Source: Chitinophagaceae bacterium (lineage in GTDB: Bacteria; Bacteroidota; Bacteroidia; Chitinophagales; Chitinophagaceae). From it: a DNA stretch of 64,000 bases. The notes beneath the pieces are model-generated. The model was given only the letters and a program-made list of their open reading frames with translations, was not told the origin of the DNA and made no database searches. Shown here piece after piece: positions 35,871 through 45,031 of this stretch; positions within the stretch are counted from its first letter, which is position 1, and every line of letters starts with the position of its first letter. A program made the translations under genes and the position numbers. Location of the stretch: NCBI GenBank assembly GCA_016703625.1, contig JADJBP010000001.1, forward strand, positions 620,001 to 684,000, read 5' to 3'.

Positions 35871-37133
35871 ATGGTAGACGTTATTCTGGGTATGCAATGG
35901 GGCGATGAGGGCAAGGGTAAAATTGTAGATTATTTTGCAAAAAATTACGACGTGATCGCCCGTTTCCAGGGAGGCCCCAATGCCGGGCATACTTTGTATG
36001 TGGATGGTAAAAAAATTGTACTTCACCAGATACCCAGCGGTATTTTTCATGAAGATAAGACCAACCTGATCGGTAATGGCGTGGTACTGGATGCCATTAC
36101 TTTAAAAAGGGAGTGTGAAAATGTTGCAGCTTTTGGCGTGGATTATAAAAAGAATTTATTCATCAGCGAACGGGCCCACCTGATATTGCCTACGCACCGG
36201 GCATTGGATAAAGCCAGTGAACTTTCCAAGGGCAATGAAAAGATAGGCAGCACATTAAAAGGAATAGGCCCGGCGTATATGGATAAAACCGGCCGCAATG
36301 GACTGCGTGTTGGTAATTTGCTGGATAAAAGTTTTACAACCGATTATATCAAGCTGCGGATGAAACACCAGCGCCTGCTCGATAATTTTAATTTCCAGGA
36401 AGATATCAGTGCCTGGGAAGAAGAGTTTTTTGAGGCCATGGAATTTTTGCGTGAATTTAAAATTGTAAATGGAGAATATTTCATCAACGAAAAAATTCAG
36501 AAAGGCCAGCGGGTTTTAGCCGAAGGCGCACAGGGCAGTATGCTGGATGTTGATTTTGGAACTTTTCCGTTTGTAACAAGCAGCAATACCATTTCGGCCG
36601 GTGTCTGTACCGGGTTGGGGATTGCGCCTCAAAAAATAAAAGAAGTGTTTGGAATATCCAAAGCCTATTGTACCAGGGTGGGCAGCGGGCCTTTCCCAAC
36701 TGAATTGAACGACGAAACCGGTGAACAGCTCCGCAAAACAGGCAATGAGTTTGGAAGCACCACCGGCAGGCCCCGCCGTTGCGGCTGGATTGACCTCGTG
36801 GCATTGCAGTTTGCCTGTATGATCAACGGAGTAACCCAGATCATTATGACAAAGGCCGATATACTGGATGAACTGCCCGAACTGAAAGTTTGTAATGGTT
36901 ATAAAATAAACGGCGAAGCAATAAATTATGTACCTTTTCAAATGAACAGGGTTAATATTGAACCTGTTTATAAATCCTTTGCAGGCTGGCAGAAAGATAT
37001 AACAGCCATTACTGATTTTACGGCGCTGCCTGCAGAAATGAAAACGTATATCAATTACCTGAATGAATTTTTGGGTATACCTGTCAAATACATTAGTAAC
37101 GGCCCCGGACGGGACCAATTGGTAACAGCATAA
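35871..37133 (+). CDS. purA: Adenylosuccinate synthetase
   Basis: A 420-residue enzyme beginning VDVILGMQWGDEGKGKIVD, the GTP-binding signature with catalytic Asp; GPNAGHT and TTGRPRRCGWIDLVAL are also family motifs. It joins IMP and aspartate, using GTP, in the first committed step to AMP. Length and motifs are complete. It appears to be the first gene of a loose plus-strand cluster with the acidic protein and pabB. Confidence 0.97.
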   Translation: MVDVILGMQWGDEGKGKIVDYFAKNYDVIARFQGGPNAGHTLYVDGKKIVLHQIPSGIFHEDKTNLIGNGVVLDAITLKRECENVAAFGVDYKKNLFISERAHLILPTHRALDKASELSKGNEKIGSTLKGIGPAYMDKTGRNGLRVGNLLDKSFTTDYIKLRMKHQRLLDNFNFQEDISAWEEEFFEAMEFLREFKIVNGEYFINEKIQKGQRVLAEGAQGSMLDVDFGTFPFVTSSNTISAGVCTGLGIAPQKIKEVFGISKAYCTRVGSGPFPTELNDETGEQLRKTGNEFGSTTGRPRRCGWIDLVALQFACMINGVTQIIMTKADILDELPELKVCNGYKINGEAINYVPFQMNRVNIEPVYKSFAGWQKDITAITDFTALPAEMKTYINYLNEFLGIPVKYISNGPGRDQLVTA

Positions 37134-37213
37134 AAAAATAAAAAAAATACAGTATTTTATTTGGCTATGTAAAACAGTTTTGGAAATTTTACAGTATTAA
37201 TCCATTTTGAAGT

Positions 37214-37627
37214 ATGACTTTTATAGCTGACGACACAACAAATGAATCAATTACTGGCGATTTTGGAACAGTAATCAGGGCGATCAAAAAAACATCAAAG
37301 CCAAAAGACGATGATGACGATGATGATCTTGAAGAAGAAGATGATATTATTCCTGTGCCTAAGAAAAAAGGAGCCCCAAAGAAAAAAGCTGCCGATGACG
37401 ATGAAGATGATGTAGATGTGGAAGATGACTGGGAAAAACCGGAAGAAGAAGATGACTGGGACCCCGATTTTGATGAGTTTGATATTCCCAAATCCGTTGG
37501 CAAAAAAGCACCGCTTAAAAAAGCAGGAAAAGGGAAAATTGATGAAGAAGAGGATTTTAAGGTTGATGATGATTTCAGTGACCTTGGACTGGATGATGAT
37601 TTTGATGATGAAGAAGACGACTTTTAA
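37214..37627 (+). CDS. Highly acidic low-complexity protein
   Basis: A 137-residue protein dominated by Asp and Glu runs with interspersed Lys patches (VPKKKGAPKKKAADD; KKAPLKKAGKGKID). The first 30 residues are ordinary (TFIADDTTNESITGDFGTVI); the remainder is likely disordered. I do not recognise the family. Possible roles, all inference, include a nucleic-acid mimic, a chaperone-like tail or a cation buffer. It sits between purA and pabB on the same strand. Confidence 0.7.
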   Translation: MTFIADDTTNESITGDFGTVIRAIKKTSKPKDDDDDDDLEEEDDIIPVPKKKGAPKKKAADDDEDDVDVEDDWEKPEEEDDWDPDFDEFDIPKSVGKKAPLKKAGKGKIDEEEDFKVDDDFSDLGLDDDFDDEEDDF

Positions 37628-37656
37628 GAGAGCCGGTTAACAGGAAAAATAAGCAA

Positions 37657-38937
37657 GTGAAAAAAAGTATTTCTTTTCCTGTTGTCGATGTTGATATTTT
37701 TAAAATACAAATGCTGAACTGGGTAAACCGGTTCAGCATTTTTTGTTTGCTGGATAACCGGCATTACGATCTTTCAAAACCGGCATTTGAATGTTTACTG
37801 GCTGCAGGCTCAAAGACCGGTATTGAGATGCAGGCAGGCAAGGCTTTTGAAGGGCTGCAGCAATTTTATGAGGCCCATCAGAACGAATGGATCTTTGGAC
37901 ATTTTGGCTACGATCTGAAAAATGAAACGGAAAATATACATTCAAACCATGCAGACAAGGTCGGCTTCAGCGACCTGCATTTTTTTGTGCCCGAAATGGT
38001 GATCGAGCTTGATGAAAAAGAAGTTAAAATATATGCTGATGATGCAGCATTTATTTACAAAGAAATTACATCAGCTTCAACATCAATAACTGAAAAAGTA
38101 AAAACCAATGCTGTTGTAAAGAACAGGATTGACAAAGCCGGCTATATCAGCATTATTGAAAAACTAAGGCAGCATATTTTGCGAGGCGACTGTTATGAAA
38201 TAAATTTTTGCCAGGAATTTTATGCTGAAGATGCCGCAATAGATCCTTTATTTATTTACAGCCGTTTAACAGCGCTGTCTCCCAACCCATTTTCTGTTTT
38301 TTATAAAATGGATACCCGTTATTGTTTATGCGCCAGCCCGGAGCGGTATTTAAAAAAATCGGGAACAAAAGTATTTTCACAACCCATAAAGGGAACAACC
38401 AAAAGGAACCTGGAAAATGCAACAGCAGATGCAGCAGCAAAAAACTACCTGCTGCTTAGCTCCAAAGAAAAGAGTGAAAATGTTATGATAGTTGACCTGG
38501 TGAGGAATGATCTGAGTAAAATATGTAAACCCGGCAGCGTACAGGTAGATGAACTGTTTGGCATTTACAGTTTTCCGCAGGTTCACCAGATGATCAGTAC
38601 GGTTAGCGGAGAATTGCAGGAAGTGATGAACTGGATAGATTGTATCAAAGCTACATTCCCGATGGGATCCATGACGGGTGCTCCCAAAAAAAAGGTGATG
38701 GAACTGATAGAACAATACGAACAAACCAAACGCGGATTATTTTCCGGCGCCATCGGTTATGTAAAACCCGGTGGAATATTTGATTTTAATGTGGTGATCA
38801 GGAGTATACTGTATAACGGAACAGAAAAATACCTCTCCTTTCAAACCGGTGGTGGCATTACTTATTACAGCGATGCAGCTTTGGAATACGAAGAATCTTT
38901 ACTGAAGGCAGAGGCCATGATGAAAGTACTGGAATAA
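37657..38937 (+). CDS. pabB: Aminodeoxychorismate synthase component I-like protein
   Basis: A 426-residue chorismate-binding enzyme with GTTKR, ATFPMGSMTGAPKKKVMELI and FQTGGGITYYSDAALEYEE, the PabB/TrpE signatures. The start is a GTG. No tryptophan-operon genes are nearby, which favours PabB (p-aminobenzoate for folate) over TrpE. The gene ends 2 bp from the convergent lytic transglycosylase. Confidence 0.88.
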   Translation: MKKSISFPVVDVDIFKIQMLNWVNRFSIFCLLDNRHYDLSKPAFECLLAAGSKTGIEMQAGKAFEGLQQFYEAHQNEWIFGHFGYDLKNETENIHSNHADKVGFSDLHFFVPEMVIELDEKEVKIYADDAAFIYKEITSASTSITEKVKTNAVVKNRIDKAGYISIIEKLRQHILRGDCYEINFCQEFYAEDAAIDPLFIYSRLTALSPNPFSVFYKMDTRYCLCASPERYLKKSGTKVFSQPIKGTTKRNLENATADAAAKNYLLLSSKEKSENVMIVDLVRNDLSKICKPGSVQVDELFGIYSFPQVHQMISTVSGELQEVMNWIDCIKATFPMGSMTGAPKKKVMELIEQYEQTKRGLFSGAIGYVKPGGIFDFNVVIRSILYNGTEKYLSFQTGGGITYYSDAALEYEESLLKAEAMMKVLE

Positions 38938-38939
38938 AA

Positions 38940-40115
38940 TTATCTCCCTCTTTTCTTCGTAGATTTTGGAAAAGGATAGGTAACAGATTGATTGGGTGGC
39001 GGCTCCGGGTTATCGCCCAAAAGCAATTGCACACACTCATTCAGTATAACATATTTATTTGCTAAAAAGAGCTGCATCTTATCTGCAGGAAGTCGCAGAT
39101 CATAATTTCCATTGATGCTCATCAAATTATCAAAGTCGGGATTATACCGGTTAAAAGTAGCGATATCCATCAGCAGGTTTTTGCTGATCACCAAAGAATT
39201 GAACCTGCCGGTAATACTCTGCGTGGATGCATATTCCTTCTCTTCTTCTGTTAAATTTGGTTTTACATCGTATGAATTCACGCCTCCTCTCAGATCATAA
39301 TTACCTTTTACATTTGCTACGGTGGTAACACCGCCTGTGCCTTCCATAATATAATGCGTAGCAATAAATTTCTTTACATGGTTTCGGCTTTCGGTGGGTA
39401 AATAATACTGGAGCGACCAAAAGTTTCGGCTTCCGCTTTTTTTAATGGCACTGTAAACCCTGCCGGGGCCACCGTTATAGGCAGCGATCACCAGCAGCCA
39501 GTCTTTCATCTGGCCATACAGGGTTAACAGGTACCTTGCTGCAGCATGGGTACTCTTATAATAATCCCGGCGTTCATCTAAAACATTGTTTACCACAAGG
39601 CCATAATCCCTGGCCGTGTAGGGCATAAACTGCCATGGGCCACCGGCACCCACCCAACTGGTTGCTTTTGTGCTTAAATTACTTTCGATAACCGCTAAAT
39701 ATTTAAGCTCACGCGGTAATCCATATTGTGACAGCACATTGTCGATCAGGTTAAAATAAGGTTGGCCCCAACCTTTCATTTTAATGAGGTTGTTGCTATG
39801 CGATTTTAAATAATCCTGCATGTAACTTTCTGCATGGGGATTTACCTGTGATGAATAAGGTAATGCAGGATTGTAATTGTATTTGGCAAATAAATTCTTG
39901 AAACCGTATTTGGTAACCTGGCTGAAATACTGCACTTTTTCTTTTTCCGGCGGGGCCTTGGTCTTTATCACTTCAGCTATGATGGCATCATCAATGGTTT
40001 CGGTTATGATGCTTGTATCTGTAGTTGCAGGTGGCTGCTGTATATTTACAGTACTGCCGGCTTTTGCAGTAATGAAAAGTAATTGTAAAAAGATTATGTA
40101 AATAAATTGCCTCAT
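38940..40115 (-). CDS. Membrane-bound lytic transglycosylase (SLT domain)
   Basis: A 391-residue exported protein: signal peptide (RQFIYIIFLQLLFITAKA), then an SLT domain with catalytic Glu in LAVIESNLSTKATSWVGA, GPWQFMPYTARDYGL and AAYNGGPGRVYSAI. This matches MltD-type enzymes that cleave peptidoglycan to anhydro-muropeptides. The C-terminal 100 residues may hold a degenerate LysM-like segment but it is not clear. gatA ends 9 bp upstream and may be co-transcribed. Confidence 0.9.
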   Translation of the reverse strand: MRQFIYIIFLQLLFITAKAGSTVNIQQPPATTDTSIITETIDDAIIAEVIKTKAPPEKEKVQYFSQVTKYGFKNLFAKYNYNPALPYSSQVNPHAESYMQDYLKSHSNNLIKMKGWGQPYFNLIDNVLSQYGLPRELKYLAVIESNLSTKATSWVGAGGPWQFMPYTARDYGLVVNNVLDERRDYYKSTHAAARYLLTLYGQMKDWLLVIAAYNGGPGRVYSAIKKSGSRNFWSLQYYLPTESRNHVKKFIATHYIMEGTGGVTTVANVKGNYDLRGGVNSYDVKPNLTEEEKEYASTQSITGRFNSLVISKNLLMDIATFNRYNPDFDNLMSINGNYDLRLPADKMQLFLANKYVILNECVQLLLGDNPEPPPNQSVTYPFPKSTKKRGR

Positions 40116-40124
40116 GAAATCACA

Positions 40125-41585
40125 TTAATTTGATGCCTGTTCTTTAATAAACTGATTGGCCAGTTTCAGCAAAGTTAGTTCATCTGATTTTTTTGTCATA
40201 ACCTGAATACCAAATGGCATGCCGTTACTGTGTTTGAACAGCGGAACAGAAATACCGGGAATACCGGTTAAATTGGCAAAGACCGTAAAAATATCGGCCA
40301 GGTACATGGCAATGGGGTCGGTTGTTTTAGCCCCAATGTTAAAAGCAGTTGTTGGGCTGGTTGGCATTATAACTGCATCAAAATCAATGAATATGGCATC
40401 AGTTTTGTCAACCAGCAACCGGCGGACCTGCTGTGCTTTGGTAAAATAAGCATCATAATAACCACTGCTTAATACAAAAGTGCCCAGCATGATCCTGCGC
40501 TGTACTTCACTGCCAAATCCCTCACTCCTGGTCTGTTTATAAAACTCTGTTAATTCTTTAATATTACCCCTGCTTTGGTATCCAAACCTGATCCCGTCGT
40601 ACCTGCCCAGGTTACTGCTGGCTTCTGCCGTTGTTAAAACATAATAGGCCGGCACTACATAATCCAGCAACTCAAAATCAATTTCTGTTACCGTATGCCC
40701 CTTCGATATCAGTTCATCAAACAGGGTTAAGATCGTTTCTCTAATTTCTTTATCAAGCGATGGATGCTGTAACGCTTCTTTAAAATAAGCGATTTTATAT
40801 TTTTTTTCCGTTGCATACTGCCGACTGCCAACAGCCGATTGCCAACTGCCGACTGCCGACTGCAAGGCTGTACTGTCAAACTCATCTGCTCCACTCATCA
40901 CCTCCAGCAACAATGCAATATCGTCCACGGTATTTCCAAAAATGCCCACCTGGTCAAACGAGGATGCATATGCGATCAATCCGTGGCGTGAAATGCTTCC
41001 ATAGGTTGGCTTCATGCCCAATATGCCGCAGAAATCTGCAGGCTGCCTTACCGAGCCGCCCGTATCACTGCCGAGGCTGGCCATGCACAAACCTGCCTGA
41101 ACCGCTACGGCATTTCCACCTGATGAGCCCCCTGGAACTTTTGTATGATCCAATGCATTCAACACATTACCATAAACAGAATTTTCATTGGAACTGCCCA
41201 TGGCAAATTCATCGCAGTTGCATGAACCAATGATGATGGCATCTTCATCCAGCAAACACTGAACAGCGGTGGCGGTATATAAACTTTTAAATCCTGCTAA
41301 TATTTTTGAGGATGCTGTAACCACATGGTCTTTATAACAGAGCACATCCTTAATGGCAATCACAACACCATGGAGTTTTTTGAGGGGCTCCCCGTTTTTT
41401 CTTTTTTCATCCAGTTGTTTAGCACGTGCCAGGGCTTCATCAGCATATACTTCAATAAAGGCATTCAGGTTTTTATGAACATCAATTTGCTGCAGGTAAA
41501 ATTGTACCGTTTCTGCACAGCTTGTTTTATTACCTGCCAGTTCCTGCTGGTATTGCCTGATATCCTTGTGTCCATCCATCATCAT
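40125..41585 (-). CDS. gatA: Aspartyl/glutamyl-tRNA amidotransferase subunit A
   Basis: About 486 residues of the amidase-signature family. The Ser-cisSer-Lys triad is visible in VVIAIKDVL, VPGGSSGGNAVA and SLGSDTGGSVRQPA. GatA releases ammonia from glutamine to convert Glu-tRNA(Gln) and Asp-tRNA(Asn). The frame opens at 41639, but the Met cluster at 41585-41579 (MMMDGHKDI) is a better start. A heptad DNA repeat at 40817-40865 adds the low-complexity segment QSAVGSWQSAVGSRQ, probably in a surface loop. Confidence 0.92.
   Translation of the reverse strand: MMMDGHKDIRQYQQELAGNKTSCAETVQFYLQQIDVHKNLNAFIEVYADEALARAKQLDEKRKNGEPLKKLHGVVIAIKDVLCYKDHVVTASSKILAGFKSLYTATAVQCLLDEDAIIIGSCNCDEFAMGSSNENSVYGNVLNALDHTKVPGGSSGGNAVAVQAGLCMASLGSDTGGSVRQPADFCGILGMKPTYGSISRHGLIAYASSFDQVGIFGNTVDDIALLLEVMSGADEFDSTALQSAVGSWQSAVGSRQYATEKKYKIAYFKEALQHPSLDKEIRETILTLFDELISKGHTVTEIDFELLDYVVPAYYVLTTAEASSNLGRYDGIRFGYQSRGNIKELTEFYKQTRSEGFGSEVQRRIMLGTFVLSSGYYDAYFTKAQQVRRLLVDKTDAIFIDFDAVIMPTSPTTAFNIGAKTTDPIAMYLADIFTVFANLTGIPGISVPLFKHSNGMPFGIQVMTKKSDELTLLKLANQFIKEQASN
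40817..40865. repeat. Seven-unit degenerate heptad repeat inside gatA
   Basis: Plus-strand units read ACTGCCG, ACTGCCA, ACAGCCG, ATTGCCA, ACTGCCG, ACTGCCG, ACTGCAA: seven 7-mers, 49 bp. It is translated in frame within gatA. Related words occur at 5799-5826. Confidence 0.85.
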
Positions 41586-41679
41586 AAATGCCGTATCGGT
41601 TAATATAAAATCGGCTGAAGTGATCCCGGAAACGGGCACACTTCAGCCGAAAAACAGGAATGGTATATTCCCGGAATAA

Positions 41680-41901
41680 TTATTTAATTGGAGTTTCTTT
41701 TTCCTTCATGCCTTCTTCGATCTCAGTCTTCACATTGTTTTTGGCATCGTTGAATTCACGCATACCACGGCCCACACCCCGCATCAGTTCAGGGATCTTT
41801 TTACCGCCAAACATCAGCAATACAACGATAATAATAAGGATCCATTCGCTGCCCCCGGGCATCGATAACAAAAGGATGTTGTTTACAATAGGTAAAGTCA
41901 T
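41680..41901 (-). CDS. tatA: Sec-independent translocase protein TatA
   Basis: A 73-residue protein: short periplasmic N-terminus, one membrane helix (WILIIIVVLLMFGGKKIPELM), then an amphipathic charged helix (GVGRGMREFNDAKNNVKTE), the standard TatA form. It multimerises to move folded proteins with twin-arginine signals. tatC is not in the window. The DUF1501 protein at 63.5 kb may be a Tat substrate. gatA follows within about 100 bp on the same strand. Confidence 0.93.
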   Translation of the reverse strand: MTLPIVNNILLLSMPGGSEWILIIIVVLLMFGGKKIPELMRGVGRGMREFNDAKNNVKTEIEEGMKEKETPIK

Positions 41902-42013
41902 AATCTTGATTTAGGCTGTAAAGATAAACCAAAAATTGACTATCCACGTTATAAAAAATAACACAGTTAACCGTTGATTAACGGTCTCCATTGAAACAGC
42001 ATTTAAAGAAAAA

Positions 42014-42142
42014 TCAGCGAATATAATTTTTTCCGCATTTGGCCCTGCCATTGGCAGCCTGTTCCGGCGAAATACCCCTTGCACAGGAAACTAAGAACGC
42101 AACTGTAAATAGTACGATCAGTGAAAGAACAATCCTTCTCAT
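42014..42142 (-). CDS. Very small lipoprotein (42 residues)
   Basis: On the minus strand an ATG at 42142 opens RRIVLSLIVLFTVAFLVSC, a lipoprotein signal with the acylated Cys at residue 20, followed by only 22 residues (ARGISPEQAANGRAKCGKN, then YIR) including a second Cys. The signal peptide is so regular that chance is unlikely. It lies between rplS and tatA on the same strand, 104 bp past the rplS terminator. Function unknown. Confidence 0.7.
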   Translation of the reverse strand: MRRIVLSLIVLFTVAFLVSCARGISPEQAANGRAKCGKNYIR

Positions 42143-42244
42143 GGTTTAATTTTTAAAAGTGAATAAAAACAGGGGTAAAGACTTTTCGAAGGATTGAGAA
42201 TTTGTGAAGAGAGGACAATAATAATACCATTTTTACAGAAATGC

Positions 42245-42274
42245 AAAAAAGGGCAGAATTTTTTAGATCCTGCC
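42245..42274 (-). terminator. Intrinsic terminator after rplS
   Basis: On the minus strand GGCAG (42274-42270) pairs with CTGCC (42256-42252), followed by C and six T. It is 25 bp after the corrected rplS stop at 42299, which supports that stop over the longer uncorrected frame. Confidence 0.75.
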
Positions 42275-42298
42275 TGTATAATATATTTATATAATCTT

Positions 42299-42666
42299 TT
42301 ATTTTTTAGCGACTGCCCTTCTTTTTCGCTGATACGGGCACTTTTTCCGCTTCTGTCACGCAAATAATAGAGTTTTGCACGGTTAACATTACCAACTTTG
42401 TGTAAAATCACACTTTCAATATTTGGAGAAAAAACCGGGAATAAACGTTCAACTCCAACGCCATCACTCATTTTACGAACAGTAAATGAAGCGGTTGCCC
42501 CGGTTCCCTGGCGTTTGATAACATCGCCCTTAAAGCTTTGGATACGCTCTTTGGTACCCTCAACGATCTTATAATTAACAGTTACGTTATCTCCTGCTTT
42601 AAAATTTGGAAGTTTTGCTTTTCCTTTTGTGTCCAGTTGATCATGAACAAATGATACTGCGTTCAT
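42299..42666 (-). CDS. rplS: 50S ribosomal protein L19 (frameshifted at 3' end)
   Basis: About 122 residues of L19 (NFKAGDNVTVNYKIVEGTKERIQ; RLFPVFSPNIESV, quoted in parts). As given the frame runs on to 42139 and adds a foreign tail. Adding one A to the minus-strand A5 run at 42322-42326 gives ARISEKRRAVAKK and a TAA at 42299, the normal L19 end. The protein is essential for the 30S-50S interface, so an artefact is far more likely than mutation. It has its own promoter and terminator. Confidence 0.95.
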
Positions 42667-42691
42667 ATTAGTATGATTTTTTTACGGACGG

Positions 42692-42699
42692 CAAAGGTA
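42692..42699 (-). promoter_or_regulatory. -7 element of rplS
   Basis: The minus strand reads TACCTTTG, a full match to TAnnTTTG, 25 bp before the rplS start. The region where a -33 element should be is occupied by a GTTATGA heptamer array (42707-42734). Confidence 0.7.
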
Positions 42700-42706
42700 G
42701 GGGAAA

Positions 42707-42734
42707 GTTATGAGTTATGAGTTATGAGTTATGA
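42707..42734. repeat. Perfect heptamer tandem repeat, four units
   Basis: GTTATGA is repeated four times. It covers the -15 to -42 region of the rplS promoter, so a change in copy number would change the promoter upstream sequence. Confidence 0.85.
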
Positions 42735-42803
42735 GTTTTTTTATCGTTTGCGGAAAAAAAACCAAAATCTTACATCCTTCGCTTTAATCTTCTCCATTTC
42801 CTC

Positions 42804-42814
42804 CCCCTTAGGGG
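42804..42814. repeat. Short C4/G4 hairpin
   Basis: CCCC-TTA-GGGG lies between rny and rplS and resembles the element at 99-112. A likely dispersed repeat of low information. Confidence 0.4.
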
Positions 42815-42855
42815 TTCCCCTTGTAAGGCAACGAACGTAGTTCAAGAGGGGGCCT

Positions 42856-44421
42856 TTACCTCGCTACATTCACCGACCTTTTTTCCCTGATCACCGTTAC
42901 TTTGATCTGACCGGGGAAGGTCATTTCTGTCTGTATTTTCTGTGCTATTTCAAAACTCAGTTTATCGCTGTCGCCGTCGGTTACTTTATCTGCCTCTACA
43001 ATAACCCTTAATTCCCTGCCGGCCTGAATCGCATAAGCTTTTTCAACGCCGGTATAGGCCATGGCCAGGTTTTCCAGGTCTTTGATCCGCTGAATGTATT
43101 GCTGCATGATCTCACGCCTTGCACCCGGCCTTGCACCACTGATGGCATCGCAGGCCTGGATGATGGGAGAAATTACATATTGCATTTCCATCTCATCGTG
43201 GTGGGCACCAATGGCATTCACTACGGCCGGGTTCTCACCATATTTTTCAGCCAGTTTAGCGCCTAATAATGCGTGGCTTAATTCTGTTTCTTCGTCGGGA
43301 ACCTTTCCAATATCGTGCAGTAAACCCGCTCTTTTAGCCAGTTTTGCGTTCATACCCAGTTCAGAAGCCATGATGGCACAAAGGTTGGCTGTTTCACGGC
43401 TGTGCATTAACAGGTTTTGTCCGTAACTGGAGCGGAAACGCATACGGCCCACCATCCTGATGAGTTCCTTATGCAGGCCATGCACACCCAGTTCCATGGC
43501 GGTGCGTTCACCAATTTCCATGACCTGGTCGTCAATTTGTTTTTTTGTTTTTTCCACTACTTCTTCAATACGTGCCGGGTGAATCCGTCCGTCGGCAACC
43601 AGGCGTTGCAATGATAAACGGGCTATTTCCCTGCGCAGGGGATCAAAAGAAGAAAGTACAATGGCTTCTGGGGTGTCATCTACGATCAGATCCACGCCGG
43701 TAGCGGCTTCTATGGCACGGATATTACGTCCTTCCCGCCCGATGATAGAGCCTTTGATCTCATCACTTTCCAAATTAAATACAGTGATGGCGTTTTCAAT
43801 GGCAGCTTCAGCAGCCGTACGTTGAATGGTTTGAATAACTATTTTACGGGCCTCCTTGGTGGCTTTTAATTTGGCTTCTTCTATGATCTCCTGCTGGATC
43901 ACCAGGGCCTTGGTATGTGCCTCCTGCTTTAAGCTTTCGATCAACTGGGCCTTTGCATCTTCTGCACTCAGGCCAGCCACTTTTTCGAGGCGGCGGATAT
44001 GTTCTTCCTGGTGCTTTTCCAGTTCGGTACGCTTGATATTCACCACTTCGATCTGGCGGTTCAGGGTTTCCTTGATGGCTTCATTGTCTTTTATCTGCTT
44101 TTCAAGGTTCTGGTCTTTTTGATTGATGGATTGCTCTTTCTGTTTGATGCGGTTTTCGCCCTCAATCAGCTTTTGGTTACGCTGCATAACCTCCCGGTCA
44201 TGGTCCGATTTAAGCTGCACGAACTTTTCCTTGGCTTCCAGCAATTTCTCTTTCTTAAGATTTTCGGCCTGTAATTGCCCGTCGGCGATGATCTTTTGAG
44301 CCTGTTGCTCTGCTTCAGTTATTTGTTTCTGGGTGTTTTTGGCAAAAACCAGTTTACCCAGTATGATGCCCAATATCAGCGCTGCTGCGCCAATGATAAT
44401 GTAAAGTATTATCGGTTCCAT
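42856..44421 (-). CDS. rny: Ribonuclease Y
   Basis: A 521-residue endoribonuclease: N-terminal membrane helix (ILYIIIGAAALILGIILG), a long coiled coil (about residues 30-200), a KH domain (GSIIGREGRNIRAIEAATG) and an HD domain (LLHDIGKVPD; IGAHHDEME). It initiates mRNA decay at the membrane. Length is normal for the family. zapA lies upstream on the same strand. Confidence 0.97.
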   Translation of the reverse strand: MEPIILYIIIGAAALILGIILGKLVFAKNTQKQITEAEQQAQKIIADGQLQAENLKKEKLLEAKEKFVQLKSDHDREVMQRNQKLIEGENRIKQKEQSINQKDQNLEKQIKDNEAIKETLNRQIEVVNIKRTELEKHQEEHIRRLEKVAGLSAEDAKAQLIESLKQEAHTKALVIQQEIIEEAKLKATKEARKIVIQTIQRTAAEAAIENAITVFNLESDEIKGSIIGREGRNIRAIEAATGVDLIVDDTPEAIVLSSFDPLRREIARLSLQRLVADGRIHPARIEEVVEKTKKQIDDQVMEIGERTAMELGVHGLHKELIRMVGRMRFRSSYGQNLLMHSRETANLCAIMASELGMNAKLAKRAGLLHDIGKVPDEETELSHALLGAKLAEKYGENPAVVNAIGAHHDEMEMQYVISPIIQACDAISGARPGARREIMQQYIQRIKDLENLAMAYTGVEKAYAIQAGRELRVIVEADKVTDGDSDKLSFEIAQKIQTEMTFPGQIKVTVIREKRSVNVAR

Positions 44422-44581
44422 TGATTGTTTCTGTTTTAAAACGTTTCAAAATCATATATAACTCCCCTTTATCCATATAAGTTAAATGAGATATTTAAGT
44501 AACGAAGATAAGTAATTTGTTTGGAGAAATTGGGTTTGCAGGGCGGACTTATCGGCTTATCAGTCAGGCATACCGGAAATA

Positions 44582-44863
44582 TTATTTCACCTTATCCAGT
44601 TGTGCTTCAATTTTTTCCAGTGCATCGGCCATTTCTTTTTCCAGCATAGGGCTGCTTTCGTTGCCGGCCTGGGTGGCATACCAGATCATTACCATGGCAA
44701 TATAATCCTGCATATCCTTGCCGGCAAACTGGGTTTTAAATTCCACGATCTTGTCGTTGATGGTCTTTAACGTACGTCGTATAGCCTCTTCATCATCCGG
44801 GCTGGCCTTGATGCGGTAGGTACGGTCGCCAATCACAATATTTACAGGTATCAATGCTTGCAT
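44582..44863 (-). CDS. zapA: Cell division protein ZapA
   Basis: A 93-residue protein starting at the ATG at 44863 (MQALIPVNIVIGDRTYRI), with the ZapA globular head and a C-terminal coiled coil. ZapA bundles FtsZ at the division site. A frame extension upstream to 44911 has no homology character. It lies between rny and, further upstream, a coiled-coil gene and pheT on the same strand. Confidence 0.88.
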   Translation of the reverse strand: MQALIPVNIVIGDRTYRIKASPDDEEAIRRTLKTINDKIVEFKTQFAGKDMQDYIAMVMIWYATQAGNESSPMLEKEMADALEKIEAQLDKVK

Positions 44864-45031
44864 AATTAAAATTAATGTTTTATTTTGTTCCCCTGCCAAA
44901 GAAATCGCCATTTTCCTATATCATAAAAATCAACTGGTACTTTAGTTTTAACTACTGTATGTTAATCGTTTTACCCTCTTAAAGCATATTACCCCTTTAG
45001 TAAACCATTTAAGAACCAAACCAGTACAATC

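Noticed and set aside
42139..42298. Extended C-terminus of L19 as literally translated
   Set aside because: The tail has no L19 character, runs through the intrinsic terminator, and disappears when one base is added at the A5 run.
44422..44581. Possible 6S RNA between rny and zapA, by analogy with zapA-linked ssrS in other phyla
   Set aside because: I could not find a rod-like structure with a central bubble, only A+T-rich promoter-like sequence.
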